From positions 28,231-92,230 of the forward strand of contig NZ_LRAC01000130.1 of assembly GCF_001517085.1 (NCBI RefSeq): a DNA stretch of 64,000 nt, given 5' to 3'. The position numbers were made by a program, and so were the translations under genes. This document shows, piece after piece, positions 26,974-35,912 of the stretch. Origin of the DNA: Paenibacillus sp. DMB5. GTDB lineage: Bacteria > Bacillota > Bacilli > Paenibacillales > Paenibacillaceae. Positions within the stretch are counted from its first letter, which is position 1, and every line of letters starts with the position of its first letter. A model generated the notes under the pieces. The model was not told the DNA's origin, ran no database searches, and saw only the letters and a list, made by a program, of their open reading frames with translations.

Positions 26974-27180
26974 ATGACTGTTGCTTCGCAAGTAAAAACC
27001 TGCCTGTCTTCGCTAAAAAGCGCCCAGGCCAGCCTCGAGCAGTTCGCATTGGAAACCCAGAATGAGGAAGCCAAAACCCTGTTTACCAGTGCAGCTGAAC
27101 AGACCCAGCAAATTGTTGTGCAGGTTGAAGGCCGGGTAGCCCAGCTGGAGAAGGAAGAGCCGCAGTACAGAGGTTTCTAA
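26974..27180 (+). CDS. DUF1657 domain small protein
   Basis: A 68-residue helical protein, MTVASQVKTCLSSLKSAQAS onward, then LEQFALETQNEEAKTLFTSA and AEQTQQIVVQVEGRVAQLEK. This is the DUF1657 family found in spore-formers beside DUF421 and spoVA genes. GGAGGGATAAC lies 5 bases before the ATG. No signal peptide or membrane helix; probably a helical hairpin. It is transcribed away from the DUF421-gerA operon with a 203-base shared upstream region, and ends at a bidirectional terminator. Confidence 0.85.
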   Translation: MTVASQVKTCLSSLKSAQASLEQFALETQNEEAKTLFTSAAEQTQQIVVQVEGRVAQLEKEEPQYRGF

Positions 27181-27198
27181 CATTTTTCGGGGTGTAAA

Positions 27199-27249
27199 AA
27201 AGAGGCCGTTCCCTCCTGCAGCATCTGCAGAACGCGGGACAGCCTCTTT
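27199..27249. terminator. Bidirectional terminator
   Basis: AAAGAGGC and GCCTCTTT arms bracket a GC-rich inner part with a CTGCAG-catCTGCAG core. On the minus strand the 3' arm is followed by TTTTTT. It serves the DUF1657 gene and the convergent oxidoreductase gene. Confidence 0.65.
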
Positions 27250-27266
27250 GTCATTATCATTTTCGG

Positions 27267-28340
27267 TTAAATTCCGGCTTCCTGCTGAAGCGCTTGACCG
27301 GAAGGGTTCAACAAGCTGGCGATTTCCAGCTTGCGGCCCGTCCTGGCGCTCTCCAGTGCACCGAAGACCATAGCCATACTGTAAATATTGTCACGGCAGT
27401 CTGTTTCAGCCGGGCGCTGCTCAATGAGCGACTGGAACATTTCGCGGAGGCAGCCGTGATGGAAGGTTTCTTCCATCGGTACCTGAGCTCCTTCGAGCCG
27501 CTCGTATTCACGCAGAAACTGTTCATTGGTTCCTTTGTCCCGGATCACCTCGGCATAAGGCATTCCCGTACCATCCCACAGGATTGCACCCCGCTCACCT
27601 TGAACCCGCCAAGAGGCCTCCCAGGAGGTAGGTGCACCTTCCGCACACCACGAGCCCTGATAGCAGAATACGGAGCCGTCCGACATCTCAAAGATACAGA
27701 CAGCGGCGGCATTGCCGGCATACCAGGAGCCCGGAGGGTTGAATTCCTGGCAGTACACGGTAACCGGGTCTGCTCCGCTGATGAACCGTGCCTGGTCAAA
27801 GGTATGAATCGCCATATCCAGCAGCAGCGGGCTGTCCATGGCATCCCGGAAGCCGCCAAAATGCGGCGCCAGGAAAAAGCTTGCACCCACATAGCCAATC
27901 CTGCCAACCGTACCCGCTTCAATCAGCCGTCTAAGCGAGCGGATGCGCGGGTCATAGCGCCGGTTCTGCATAACCGCATGTGAGCGGCCGGTTCGTCCGG
28001 CAACTGCTACAATCTCGCTGCACTGCTCCAGCGATTCCGCCAGGGGCTTCTCACTGAACACGTTGCAGCCCAGCTCAAGCGCAGAAGAAGCAATGTGATA
28101 ATGACTTGAGGGAAAGGTCACATCAAATACCAGATTCGCCCCAGTCTCCTTGATTGCCTGCTTAATATCCGTAAATGCAGCCGCGGCAAGGCCGTGCTTG
28201 CCGGCCATTGCTTCAGCTGCCTCCAGCCGGATATCGACCAGAGCTACAATTTCTGTATCCGGCCGCTTTAGGGCATAACTGATCCATTCATTAGACATTG
28301 CGCCGCAGCCGGCCACAGCCACCCGATATTGTACCGTCAT
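27267..28340 (-). CDS. Gfo/Idh/MocA family oxidoreductase
   Basis: A 357-residue NAD(P)-dependent sugar or polyol dehydrogenase. The Rossmann fold opens VAVAGCGAMSNEWISYAL, and the family EKP motif is FSEKPLAESLEQC (about residues 91-103), whose Lys is catalytic. The C-terminal domain carries DMAIHTFDQARFISGADP, matching the conserved D-x3-H-x3-D. AAAGGAGG precedes the ATG. The end of this gene's neighbour, a TIM-barrel isomerase/epimerase, is 12 bases upstream, so they form an operon reading 29240 to 27267 and probably act on one sugar or inositol-like compound. Confidence 0.88.
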   Translation of the reverse strand: MTVQYRVAVAGCGAMSNEWISYALKRPDTEIVALVDIRLEAAEAMAGKHGLAAAAFTDIKQAIKETGANLVFDVTFPSSHYHIASSALELGCNVFSEKPLAESLEQCSEIVAVAGRTGRSHAVMQNRRYDPRIRSLRRLIEAGTVGRIGYVGASFFLAPHFGGFRDAMDSPLLLDMAIHTFDQARFISGADPVTVYCQEFNPPGSWYAGNAAAVCIFEMSDGSVFCYQGSWCAEGAPTSWEASWRVQGERGAILWDGTGMPYAEVIRDKGTNEQFLREYERLEGAQVPMEETFHHGCLREMFQSLIEQRPAETDCRDNIYSMAMVFGALESARTGRKLEIASLLNPSGQALQQEAGI

Positions 28341-28352
28341 GTTAAGCCTCCT

Positions 28353-29240
28353 TTAGACCGGATTGGGGACAAAGCTGCCTCCCCGGCAAGATTTCAGATA
28401 GTTCAGCGCATGAACCTGTCCGGTCATTTCCAGATGATCGCGGTAAACCGGGTCATGCCAGCCTTCAATGTCAATGGTGCCCTTGTATCCGGCCTGGCGA
28501 AGGATGCTGATCACATCGGTCCAGTTAGTATCCCCGAAGCCCGGAGTGCGGTGCCACACATAGTCCTTGGGTCCGTGGATGCCATATTCCTTCACGATGT
28601 CCCAGGCAATCGTTGCGTCTTTGCCGTGTACATGGAATATCTTATCCGTCCATTTGCGCAGCTGCGGAATGGGATCAATCAGCTGTACCATCTGATGGCA
28701 GGGCTCCCACTCCAGTCCGATATTGTCAGCCGGTACAGCATTGAACATCTTCTCCCAGGCAGTAGGGTTATGCGCTATGTTCCAGTCACCGGTCTTCCAG
28801 CTGCCGTCCATGGAGCAATTTTCAAAAGCGATTCTGACTCCTTTATCTGCAGCTCTTTTGGACAGCTCTCCGAATACTTCCGCAAATTTGGGCAGGGATT
28901 CATCAATGGACAGGCCGGTCAGCCGTCCGGTGAAACCGTTTACGATATCGGTCCCGAATAAATGGGCGTGATCAATCAGCCGTTCCCAGCTTGCCAGTGT
29001 ATCTGCATTATCGCCGGTTCCGGTTAGCGGATTGCCGAACACCCCGATCGCTGAAATGACAAACTGGTGCTCCTCGGCCAGCTCCCGCACCCGCGCTGCC
29101 GTGTCTGCCAGATCCGTCTTGCCTGTAGTCTGCCAGAAGGTCAGGCTGTAGGATTCAAAGCCGTGGCGTGCAATCTGAGGAATCACTCTTACTGCGTCCC
29201 CTCCTCCGACCAGTGTACCGATTCTCAATGTATCTTCCAT
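28353..29240 (-). CDS. Sugar phosphate isomerase/epimerase (xylose isomerase-like TIM barrel)
   Basis: A 295-residue AP-endonuclease-2/xylose-isomerase-fold protein (IolE/IolI-like). Metal-binding positions are seen in IAFENCSMDGSW (E), GLEWEPCHQMV (E/H), FHVHGKDA (H-x-H) and TIDIEGWHDP (E). It probably isomerises or epimerises a keto-sugar or inositol derivative in the cytoplasm. ATG 29240 follows GGAGTGGTAAACAAG; an in-frame GTG 12 bases upstream overlaps the ribosome site. It precedes the Gfo/Idh/MocA gene and is divergent from the AraC gene at 29365. Confidence 0.85.
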   Translation of the reverse strand: MEDTLRIGTLVGGGDAVRVIPQIARHGFESYSLTFWQTTGKTDLADTAARVRELAEEHQFVISAIGVFGNPLTGTGDNADTLASWERLIDHAHLFGTDIVNGFTGRLTGLSIDESLPKFAEVFGELSKRAADKGVRIAFENCSMDGSWKTGDWNIAHNPTAWEKMFNAVPADNIGLEWEPCHQMVQLIDPIPQLRKWTDKIFHVHGKDATIAWDIVKEYGIHGPKDYVWHRTPGFGDTNWTDVISILRQAGYKGTIDIEGWHDPVYRDHLEMTGQVHALNYLKSCRGGSFVPNPV

Positions 29241-29364
29241 CTTGTTTACCACTCCAATATTGGTTTATAGTTAACTGAATAAACCAAGTATAAGGCTCAT
29301 TATAAGCAAAATCTCTCCTTATCTTGTGCTAATATAGCTGAATCTTGTGGGAGTTGAACCCGGC

Positions 29365-30252
29365 ATGTCCTATCCGAAAGAGCTCAAGGAATACCCCCAG
29401 CTTGAAGAGAAAACCTATCCCTTCCGCGTATTCTTCAACGGATGCAGGGATGCCCGGCCTGAGCAGAATATACTGTTCCTGCACTGGCATGAGCATTTTG
29501 AAATTATTGTTATGCAAAAGGGCAGCGCTATCTTTCATGTAGACAGCAAGCCTTATCATGCATCGGCGGGAGACGTCATTATTGTGCCTTCCGGCGGACT
29601 GCACGTCGGTTATAGTCTCTCTGGCGGAGATATTGAGTTTGTATCCATCGTGTTCCATGCCTCGCTGTTCAAGGACAGGAACCAGGACTCCCAGCATGAG
29701 CAGTTTGTGGCTCCTTACTTGAATAACCGTTACCAGTTCCCGGTAAAGCCGGCGGACAATCTTTCTGCCTGCTCTGCCTACTATACGCTGCTGGAATCGG
29801 TGATTCATGAAGTGCAGCATAAGGGTCCGGCTTTTCAACTGGTGGTAAAGAACCAGCTTCATTTGTTCTTTACCCTGCTGGCCCGCTCCTTTCCCCCGCA
29901 GCAGGTGGAGGGCAGGCAGCAGAGTGAACGCTATTCGGTCAACCGGGAGCGCTTCAAGCCGCTGCTGGAGTATCTGGACAGCCATTATGACGAGAAAATC
30001 AGCATCGATTTTGCAGCAAAGTTCGTAAATCTCAACCCCTATCATTTCTGCAAAACATTCAAAAAACTGACCGGCCGCACCTTCATTGACTACGTGAACC
30101 TGTGCAGGGTTAATGAGGCTGAACGCCTGCTGCTGGAGACAGATGATACCATTACTGAAATTGCCGGAAAAGTAGGCTGTGACAACCCCAATTACTTCAC
30201 TAAGCTGTATAAGCAATACAAAGGAACAACTCCTTCTGCGATGAGAAAATAA
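29365..30252 (+). CDS. AraC family transcriptional regulator
   Basis: A 295-residue AraC protein. The N-terminal cupin has LFLHWHEHFEIIVMQKGSAI and GDVIIVPSGGLHVGYS, a sugar-sensing domain. The C-terminal DNA-binding half carries KISIDFAAKFVNLNPYHFCK (first HTH) with FKKLTGRTFIDYVNLCRVNE, and TITEIAGKVGCDNPNYFTKL (second HTH) with YKQYKGTTPSAMRK. ATG 29365 is chosen; a GTG at 29347 is in frame. It is divergent from the isomerase/dehydrogenase operon (about 124 bases between starts), which it probably regulates. Confidence 0.9.
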   Translation: MSYPKELKEYPQLEEKTYPFRVFFNGCRDARPEQNILFLHWHEHFEIIVMQKGSAIFHVDSKPYHASAGDVIIVPSGGLHVGYSLSGGDIEFVSIVFHASLFKDRNQDSQHEQFVAPYLNNRYQFPVKPADNLSACSAYYTLLESVIHEVQHKGPAFQLVVKNQLHLFFTLLARSFPPQQVEGRQQSERYSVNRERFKPLLEYLDSHYDEKISIDFAAKFVNLNPYHFCKTFKKLTGRTFIDYVNLCRVNEAERLLLETDDTITEIAGKVGCDNPNYFTKLYKQYKGTTPSAMRK

Positions 30253-30270
30253 TGGACTTTTCCAGTGCAG

Positions 30271-30309
30271 AAAGAGCACCATTCAGCAGTTGTGAAGGGT
30301 GCTCTTTCT
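30271..30309. terminator. Bidirectional terminator
   Basis: AAAGAGCACC-N16-GGTGCTCTTT, a 10-bp stem with T/A tails on both sides. It separates the AraC gene from the convergent lipoprotein gene. Confidence 0.8.
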
Positions 30310-30326
30310 TATTTGCATATTTGCGG

Positions 30327-31109
30327 TTACTCCATTAGTTCAATTCTCCGGACGGTGGCCTGGGCAGGCAGCGAATCCAGAACGGTTCCCGTCCCCCAGA
30401 TATGCACCTGCTGTCCCTTTTTCAATCCGGTGGACTCTATTTTCTGCCCGTCAGCATCATAAAGCTCCGAGCGGTCATTGAAGGAGAACCAGTAGGTCGG
30501 GTCCTCTTTTCCCGGTTCCAGGATCAGAATACTGCCTACAGTCCCTGACTTCACTTCAACAATGGTTCCGGTTACGCTTGGCTCACCCAGCTCCTGCACC
30601 TCAAAGCGCAGCATTCCGGGATCAATCAGCTTATTGAGAGTCTGTTCGGCAGCCTCCAGGTAATCGTCGGGTACGGTAATGCCAAGCTTGTTCTGTTTGA
30701 CATCAATCCATGAACCGTAGAGATTAAGCTGATTATGCAAATCCTTGTCTGCCAGCAATTTCTGTGCTGCTTCAAGCTCACCGGCAGAATATTTCACATC
30801 GTGCAGAATATAGCTGCCGGAGGTGAATTTTTCGGCAAAACGCTGCTCAAGACCGCTGTCGAGCCCCACAATATTTATATGGACCAGATTGTCCTCCAGA
30901 TATATATCCCCGTTGATTATGCTTTCCTCTGTCAGGAAGAGTTGTACCTTCTCGGGATCTGCCGCAATCTGTCCGGCGGATGGAGACACGGCCTTAGAAG
31001 AGCTTGCTGCAGGTGAAGCCTTACCGGTCACATCCCCTGGATCTGCGCAGCCTGCAAGCAGCAGGCTGATCAAACCAAAGCCGATTCCTGTTATTTTCAA
31101 TCTGGACAT
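30327..31109 (-). CDS. Lipoprotein with C-terminal DUF3221-like OB domain
   Basis: A 260-residue predicted lipoprotein. MSRLKITGIGFGLISLLLAG followed by C is a lipoprotein signal (C21). A Ser/Ala-rich linker leads to a middle domain (VQLFLTEESIINGDIYLEDN to VPDDYLEAAEQTLNKL). The last 80 residues (VTGTIVEVKSGTVGSILILE and GQQVHIWGTGTVLDSLPAQA) resemble the DUF3221/YobA OB-like fold. Function unknown. AAGGCGG lies 7 bases before ATG 31109. It lies between two Gfo/Idh/MocA units and does not look functionally linked to them. Confidence 0.65.
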   Translation of the reverse strand: MSRLKITGIGFGLISLLLAGCADPGDVTGKASPAASSSKAVSPSAGQIAADPEKVQLFLTEESIINGDIYLEDNLVHINIVGLDSGLEQRFAEKFTSGSYILHDVKYSAGELEAAQKLLADKDLHNQLNLYGSWIDVKQNKLGITVPDDYLEAAEQTLNKLIDPGMLRFEVQELGEPSVTGTIVEVKSGTVGSILILEPGKEDPTYWFSFNDRSELYDADGQKIESTGLKKGQQVHIWGTGTVLDSLPAQATVRRIELME

Positions 31110-31209
31110 ATTCAGCCGCCTTTCCATGATTTCTACTTCTCTAAACGCGCTGTACCATGGAAAGGTTGCTGTTGGCCAATAAACGCTGAACTGTTCGGCA
31201 GTCTGCTAC

Positions 31210-32370
31210 CTACATCTCAGATACCTGAACCCAGCGCCGTTCCTCGATGGAACGCTCTACTGCTTCCAGCACTGCCTGACATTTCACGCCGTCATTAAAA
31301 TTCGGCTCCGGCTGACGGTCTTCGGCAATAGCCGAGGACAGCTCCAGCATTTCATGGATGAACGTATGCTCGAAGCCGATCGTATGGCCGGGCGGCCACC
31401 AGGCCTCCGCATAATCATGCGCCGGATCCGTAGCGAGCACACGACGGAAGCCCTGTACATCTTCGGCGTCGGAAGTAAGGTAAACCTCCAGCTCATTCAT
31501 CCGCTCGAAGTCGAATTTCACGCTGCCCAGGCTGCCGTTGATTTCAAAAGCATTCGTCGAACGGTGCCCTGCAGCAAACCGCGTTGCTTCAAAGCTCCCG
31601 ATAGCTCCGCCGGTGAAGCGGGCAAGGAACAGTGTCGCATCATCTACAGTGACAGGGCCTCTCGGCGCGTCCTTGCCGGCTCTCGCGCTGAGTCCGGTCA
31701 TCTCTGAGGCCAACGGGCGCTCCTTGACGAACGTTTCGCTCATTCCAATTACCTCCTGAACATCGCCAACCAGGAAATGCGCCAGATCAATCAGATGGGC
31801 GCCCAGATCTCCGTGTGAACCGGAGCCGGCTACCTCCTTCTGCAGCCTCCAGACGAGCGGAAATTCCGGATCAAGAATCCAGTCCTGCAAAAACCAGGCG
31901 CGGAAATGATAGATTTGCCCGAGCCGTCCGCTCTCGATCAGCCTTTTCGCCAGCCTTACTGCAGGTGAGAAGCGGTAGTTGAAGCCAATCATATGTTTTA
32001 CACCGGCAGCATCAGCTGCTTCCAGCATCTCACGTGAATCTGCCAGATTCAGCGCCAGCGGTTTTTCACAGAAAATATGCTTGCCCGCCTTAGCCGCTGC
32101 CAGAGCAATTTCCTTATGAGCGTTGCTTGGCGCATTGATATCAATAAGGTCGATATCCTCTCTCGCGACCAGCTCTTTCCAGTCTGTCACACTCTCGGAC
32201 CAGCCCAGCTGGCCGGCTGCCGCGGACACTGCCTCTTCATTGCGTCCGCAAATGACTGCCATCTCAGGCTTCAGCGCCTGCGGAAAAAACATCGGCAGAC
32301 TGCGGTATGCGTTACTGTGCGCCTTACCCATAAACTTGTAACCGATCATTCCAATGCGAAGCTGTTTCAT
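31210..32370 (-). CDS. Gfo/Idh/MocA family oxidoreductase
   Basis: A 386-residue NAD(P)-dependent dehydrogenase, longer than the one at 27267. The Rossmann motif is IGMIGYKFMGKAHSNAY, with G-x-G partly changed to GYKFMG as in many of this subgroup. The catalytic Lys is in FCEKPLALNLADS; DLGAHLIDLAHFLVGDV supplies the conserved Asp/His. It ends PPGHTIGFEHTFIHEMLELS, typical of dehydrogenases acting on oxidised sugars or inositols. AAGGAGGAG precedes the ATG. It is monocistronic as far as visible. Substrate unknown. Confidence 0.88.
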   Translation of the reverse strand: MKQLRIGMIGYKFMGKAHSNAYRSLPMFFPQALKPEMAVICGRNEEAVSAAAGQLGWSESVTDWKELVAREDIDLIDINAPSNAHKEIALAAAKAGKHIFCEKPLALNLADSREMLEAADAAGVKHMIGFNYRFSPAVRLAKRLIESGRLGQIYHFRAWFLQDWILDPEFPLVWRLQKEVAGSGSHGDLGAHLIDLAHFLVGDVQEVIGMSETFVKERPLASEMTGLSARAGKDAPRGPVTVDDATLFLARFTGGAIGSFEATRFAAGHRSTNAFEINGSLGSVKFDFERMNELEVYLTSDAEDVQGFRRVLATDPAHDYAEAWWPPGHTIGFEHTFIHEMLELSSAIAEDRQPEPNFNDGVKCQAVLEAVERSIEERRWVQVSEM

Positions 32371-32541
32371 CTAACTCCTCCTTGAATGAATTCGCTTTCA
32401 TATGAAACTTTTAATATTGTACCATAACCAGTCTGTCACAATGAAATTTGTATTTTTTATGCAAATAATCAAGTATAATATAGTACGCATCCATAGAATT
32501 CCATTTTATCCCATATACAGTTTATAGAGGAGCTGCAGTCA

Positions 32542-33900
32542 ATGCGAAATGTATTAAAAATAATGTTCTCATCATTGATCACAATGCTTTTTATTTCCAC
32601 GGCCAGCCGTGAAGGTGTTTTTGCAAGCAATGACATAAAAGTGGTTTTGCATGGTGAAAGCCTGCACTCTGCACACTCTCCAATAATGAAAAACAATGCC
32701 GTTCTGGTTCCTTTTACCGATATTTTTGCTACATTAGGCTTCAAAGTTAGCTATGATCCGGCGGCAAAATCCATAACCGGGGTAAATACAAATACGGATA
32801 CTGTAGTCAATCTGACAGTCAATCAAAAGACAGCCCGGATCAATAACATGCCTTATAGCCTTCCATCAGCACCGGAAATAATAAATGGAGTTACCTATGT
32901 TCCTCTCCGTTTTATAGGTGAAGCGGGGAATCATCAAGTGAGATGGTACAGCGGTCCCAAAATTGTTGCTTTATACGCCAATGAGAATCTGTTTCCGGTG
33001 TCAATCGGGGGAAAATTCGGTTACATCAACAGCCAGGGGAAAGTGATCATTGATTATCAGACCAGGTTTACAGATGCCTATCATTTTAATGAAGGGCTGG
33101 CCATTGTATATTCCGGAGGGAAGTTCACAGGTTTCATAAATCAAAAAGGAAAAATTGTTATTCCAAAAGATAATTACTATGATGCAAAGGCCTTCTCAGA
33201 GGGACTGGCGGCATACCGGACGCTCAGTACTGTATCAAAATACGGCTATATGGATTTAACCGGGACCAGCATTATACCGCCGCAATTTAACAAGGCTAAT
33301 CCATTTTCCGAAGGTCTCGCAGCCGTGCAGATAGGGACAAAATACGGGTACATTAATGCTGATGGTAAAGTCGTAATTAAGGCCTTATACGATAGTGCCG
33401 CCGACTTTTCAGAAGGGCTGGCCCTCGTATCATTTCAGGGAAAATATCTTTATCTCGATAAAAAAGGAACTGTTGTTGTTAATACAAATTATTCACAGGC
33501 AAGTCCCTTCCATTCTGGTCTGGCAGCAGTACAAAAGGGATCTAAATTTGGATTTATTGATAAAAGCGGCCAGTTAACTATACCAGCAGTGTACGATGCT
33601 GTTCATTCCTTTGCAGAAGGATTAGCCGCAGTTAAAGTAGACGGAAAAGCAGGTTACATTGATCCCACAGGCAAACAGGTAATACCTTTTACATTTGAAG
33701 CAGCCAGCGATTTTCATGACGGGCTGGCCGCAGCTGAATCGCTGGAGAAAACGGGTTTTATTAACAAGGCAGGTGAATGGGTTATAGCGCCGACTCTTTC
33801 ATGGGCCGAACCATTCCATAACGGATTATCCTATGCTTATAGCGACGATAGCGAAGTATATATCAACCAGCTTGGAAAGATTGTCTGGAGACAGCATTAA
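32542..33900 (+). CDS. Exported WG-repeat protein with copper amine oxidase N-terminal-like domain
   Basis: A 452-residue secreted protein. Residues 1-29 form a signal peptide (cleavage after GVFAS). Residues about 35-145 form a CuAO-N/stalk domain (NNAVLVPFTDIFATLGFKVS, INGVTYVPLRFIGEAGNH), common in Paenibacillus surface proteins. The rest, about 150-450, is seven to eight WG-type repeats of about 42 residues (FGYINSQGKVII, YGYINADGKVVI, FGFIDKSGQLTI, AGYIDPTGKQVI), with FSEGLA/FHSGLA spacers. Such repeats form beta-propeller or solenoid-like structures. The A+T-richer composition differs from neighbours. The TATA-rich upstream region and GAGGAG site fit its own promoter. Confidence 0.85.
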   Translation: MRNVLKIMFSSLITMLFISTASREGVFASNDIKVVLHGESLHSAHSPIMKNNAVLVPFTDIFATLGFKVSYDPAAKSITGVNTNTDTVVNLTVNQKTARINNMPYSLPSAPEIINGVTYVPLRFIGEAGNHQVRWYSGPKIVALYANENLFPVSIGGKFGYINSQGKVIIDYQTRFTDAYHFNEGLAIVYSGGKFTGFINQKGKIVIPKDNYYDAKAFSEGLAAYRTLSTVSKYGYMDLTGTSIIPPQFNKANPFSEGLAAVQIGTKYGYINADGKVVIKALYDSAADFSEGLALVSFQGKYLYLDKKGTVVVNTNYSQASPFHSGLAAVQKGSKFGFIDKSGQLTIPAVYDAVHSFAEGLAAVKVDGKAGYIDPTGKQVIPFTFEAASDFHDGLAAAESLEKTGFINKAGEWVIAPTLSWAEPFHNGLSYAYSDDSEVYINQLGKIVWRQH

Positions 33901-33929
33901 CCGTTCTATTCATCCAAGTCCTGATGACA

Positions 33930-34808
33930 TCACCCCGGCTCTTGCCTCAGCCAATCCTGCGCATGCTTAAGAAATCTGCGTGTGGCAGGCGAAGCATATT
34001 TTAGTGAATGAACAGCTATTCCCAGCGATCGAAAGCTGCGCTCCTCCAGCTCCAGCATGGCTACATTATGGTTCTGGCGGGTGATGATCATTTCCGGCAG
34101 AATGCTGATGCCCAGCCCGTTCTCCACCATGGCAATAATCGCCGAATCGTCGCCAACGGTAAATTTAATATTGGGCTTAATTCCCGCCTTGTCCAGCACC
34201 CGTCTCGCATCATAGTCTGAGCCCGGCTTCTGGATGATAAAGTCCTCATGAGCGATCTGCGCAAGCGGCATATAGGGAGCATTCGACAGCGGGTGCTCCC
34301 TGGAGAGAACGGCGAGCATGCGGTCCTGCTTCAGCGGAAACACCTCGAATTTGTCACGCGTCGGCAAAGAGATGAATCCGCAGTCAATCATTCCTGACTC
34401 GATCCATTGTTCAATTTCGTAGTACCCTCCTTCCATCAGCTTGAACTCAATATACGGATATTCCTTGCGGAATTCCTTAATCATACCCGGCAGCCAATAT
34501 ACAGACACGCTGGTGAAGGTGCCGATCGTAATCGTCCCGGTCTCAAGGCCGTGAATATCGGCAACCTGCTGCTTAAGCTGCTCATTCCACTTGAGGATTT
34601 CCCGCATCGCCGGAACCACCTGCTCCCCACCCCCCGTCAGCTTTACACCGGAACGGCTTCTAAGCAGCAATGGGAAACCAAACTCATTTTCCAGGCTGCT
34701 GATGGTGTGGCTGATTCCCGACTGCGTAAAACCCAGCACTTCAGCCGCTCTTGTTAAACTCCCCAGCTCCACTACGCTCAAGAACACCTCATATTTGCTA
34801 AGACTCAT
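33930..34808 (-). CDS. LysR family transcriptional regulator
   Basis: A 292-residue LysR regulator. The N-terminal winged HTH is KYEVFLSVVELGSLTRAAEV then LGFTQSGISHTISSLENEFG, and the effector domain spans about 90-290 (TITIGTFTSVSVYWLPGMIK; GLGISILPEMII). AGGAGC precedes the ATG. It is divergent from an EamA transporter gene with 117 bases between, the usual layout for a regulator and its target. The inverted repeat TCATG-N5-CATGA between them is a candidate site. Effector unknown. Confidence 0.92.
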   Translation of the reverse strand: MSLSKYEVFLSVVELGSLTRAAEVLGFTQSGISHTISSLENEFGFPLLLRSRSGVKLTGGGEQVVPAMREILKWNEQLKQQVADIHGLETGTITIGTFTSVSVYWLPGMIKEFRKEYPYIEFKLMEGGYYEIEQWIESGMIDCGFISLPTRDKFEVFPLKQDRMLAVLSREHPLSNAPYMPLAQIAHEDFIIQKPGSDYDARRVLDKAGIKPNIKFTVGDDSAIIAMVENGLGISILPEMIITRQNHNVAMLELEERSFRSLGIAVHSLKYASPATRRFLKHAQDWLRQEPG

Positions 34809-34841
34809 AAAATCAGCTCCTGTACTATCTATGAATTTTTC

Positions 34842-34856
34842 TCATGCATACCATGA
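34842..34856. promoter_or_regulatory. Candidate LysR-type operator
   Basis: TCATG-catac-CATGA is a perfect 5-5-5 inverted repeat in the lysR/EamA intergenic region, 34 bases from the lysR start codon. LysR boxes are usually T-N11-A, so the spacing is slightly wide. Confidence 0.35.
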
Positions 34857-34925
34857 TAAACATTCAGTTAACTTATGTATTTGGCAGTATTATACTATAC
34901 TCACACGATAAGAAAAAGGATGCTG

Positions 34926-35837
34926 ATGATACGAATGAAGCCGCTTAAGGCCGAGCTGCTGCTCATAATGGTAACGCTGTTCTGGGGTTCCTCCTACATT
35001 TTTATGAAAATGGGCCTTGATTCTATGGGAGAGTTTAATCTGATCGCTCTGCGTTTCGGTCTCGCCTTTATACTGGCGGCAATTCTGTTTCATAAACGGC
35101 TGCGAAGCATCAATATGCAGACGTTAAAATACGGGGCATTATTAGGGTTTCTGCTGCTCGGCGTGTTTACCTGCATCACCTTCGGCCTCCAGACAACCAC
35201 AACCTCCAATGCCGGTTTCCTGGTTGCGCTGACCGTAGTGTTTGTGCCGCTGTTAGAAGTCCTTGTCTTCCGCAAAAAAGTCGCCCCGCCGCAGATTTTC
35301 GGCGCTGTTCTTGCAATCGCAGGCATCGGGCTGCTCACGCTGAACGGCTCACTGCATATCCGGCCCGGCGATTTCCTCTGCATTCTGGCCGCCCTGTTCT
35401 ATGCCGTGCAGATTCTGGTCACGTCCAAAGCCGTCAAGCGCTGTGACTCCCTGAATATCGGTATCCTCCAGTTAGGGTTCGCAGGCGGCTATGCGCTTGT
35501 ATTATCCACTATATTTGAAACGCCTGCTCTGCCGTCCTCCATGCCCGGCTGGATTGCTATTCTGGCTCTGGGTATTCTCTGCAGCGCCTGCGGGTTCATC
35601 CTGCAGCCTGTTGCCCAGCAGTACACGACTCCGACACGCACCGGATTGATCTTCTCACTGGAGCCGGTATTCGCCGCTTTCTTCGGTTACTGGTTCGCCG
35701 GGGAGCAGCTATCGATGCAGGGCTATGCCGGAGCTGCCCTGGTAATGCTTGGTATAGTCGCTTCCGAGCTGCTAGGCAAAATGCCTGCAGCACCTCATCC
35801 GCTGCGCAGCTTCAGGAAGCGCAGGGCAGATTTATAG
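34926..35837 (+). CDS. EamA family (DMT) transporter
   Basis: About 303 residues with ten helices in two EamA repeats (about 5-140 and 150-290). LLLIMVTLFWGSSYIFMKMG at the first helix and LILGLLCSACG-like ILALGILCSACGFILQPVAQ are family features. Such proteins export amino acids or other metabolites. Start ATG 34926 is preferred (AAGG six bases upstream); ATG 34920 and the long upstream extension are less likely, since they overlap the promoter region. A strong terminator follows. The divergent LysR regulator probably controls it. Confidence 0.88.
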   Translation: MIRMKPLKAELLLIMVTLFWGSSYIFMKMGLDSMGEFNLIALRFGLAFILAAILFHKRLRSINMQTLKYGALLGFLLLGVFTCITFGLQTTTTSNAGFLVALTVVFVPLLEVLVFRKKVAPPQIFGAVLAIAGIGLLTLNGSLHIRPGDFLCILAALFYAVQILVTSKAVKRCDSLNIGILQLGFAGGYALVLSTIFETPALPSSMPGWIAILALGILCSACGFILQPVAQQYTTPTRTGLIFSLEPVFAAFFGYWFAGEQLSMQGYAGAALVMLGIVASELLGKMPAAPHPLRSFRKRRADL

Positions 35838-35849
35838 AATGTTACACGA

Positions 35850-35884
35850 ACAGCCCCGGTACGAAGCCTCCGGGGCTGTTTTTA
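35850..35884 (+). terminator. Terminator after the EamA transporter
   Basis: ACAGCCCCGG-tacgaagcct-CCGGGGCTGT followed by TTTT, 13 bases past the stop codon. A 10-bp perfect stem. Confidence 0.9.
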
Positions 35885-35912
35885 ATATCCAATTCGATCA
35901 GGGAATCTGCAC

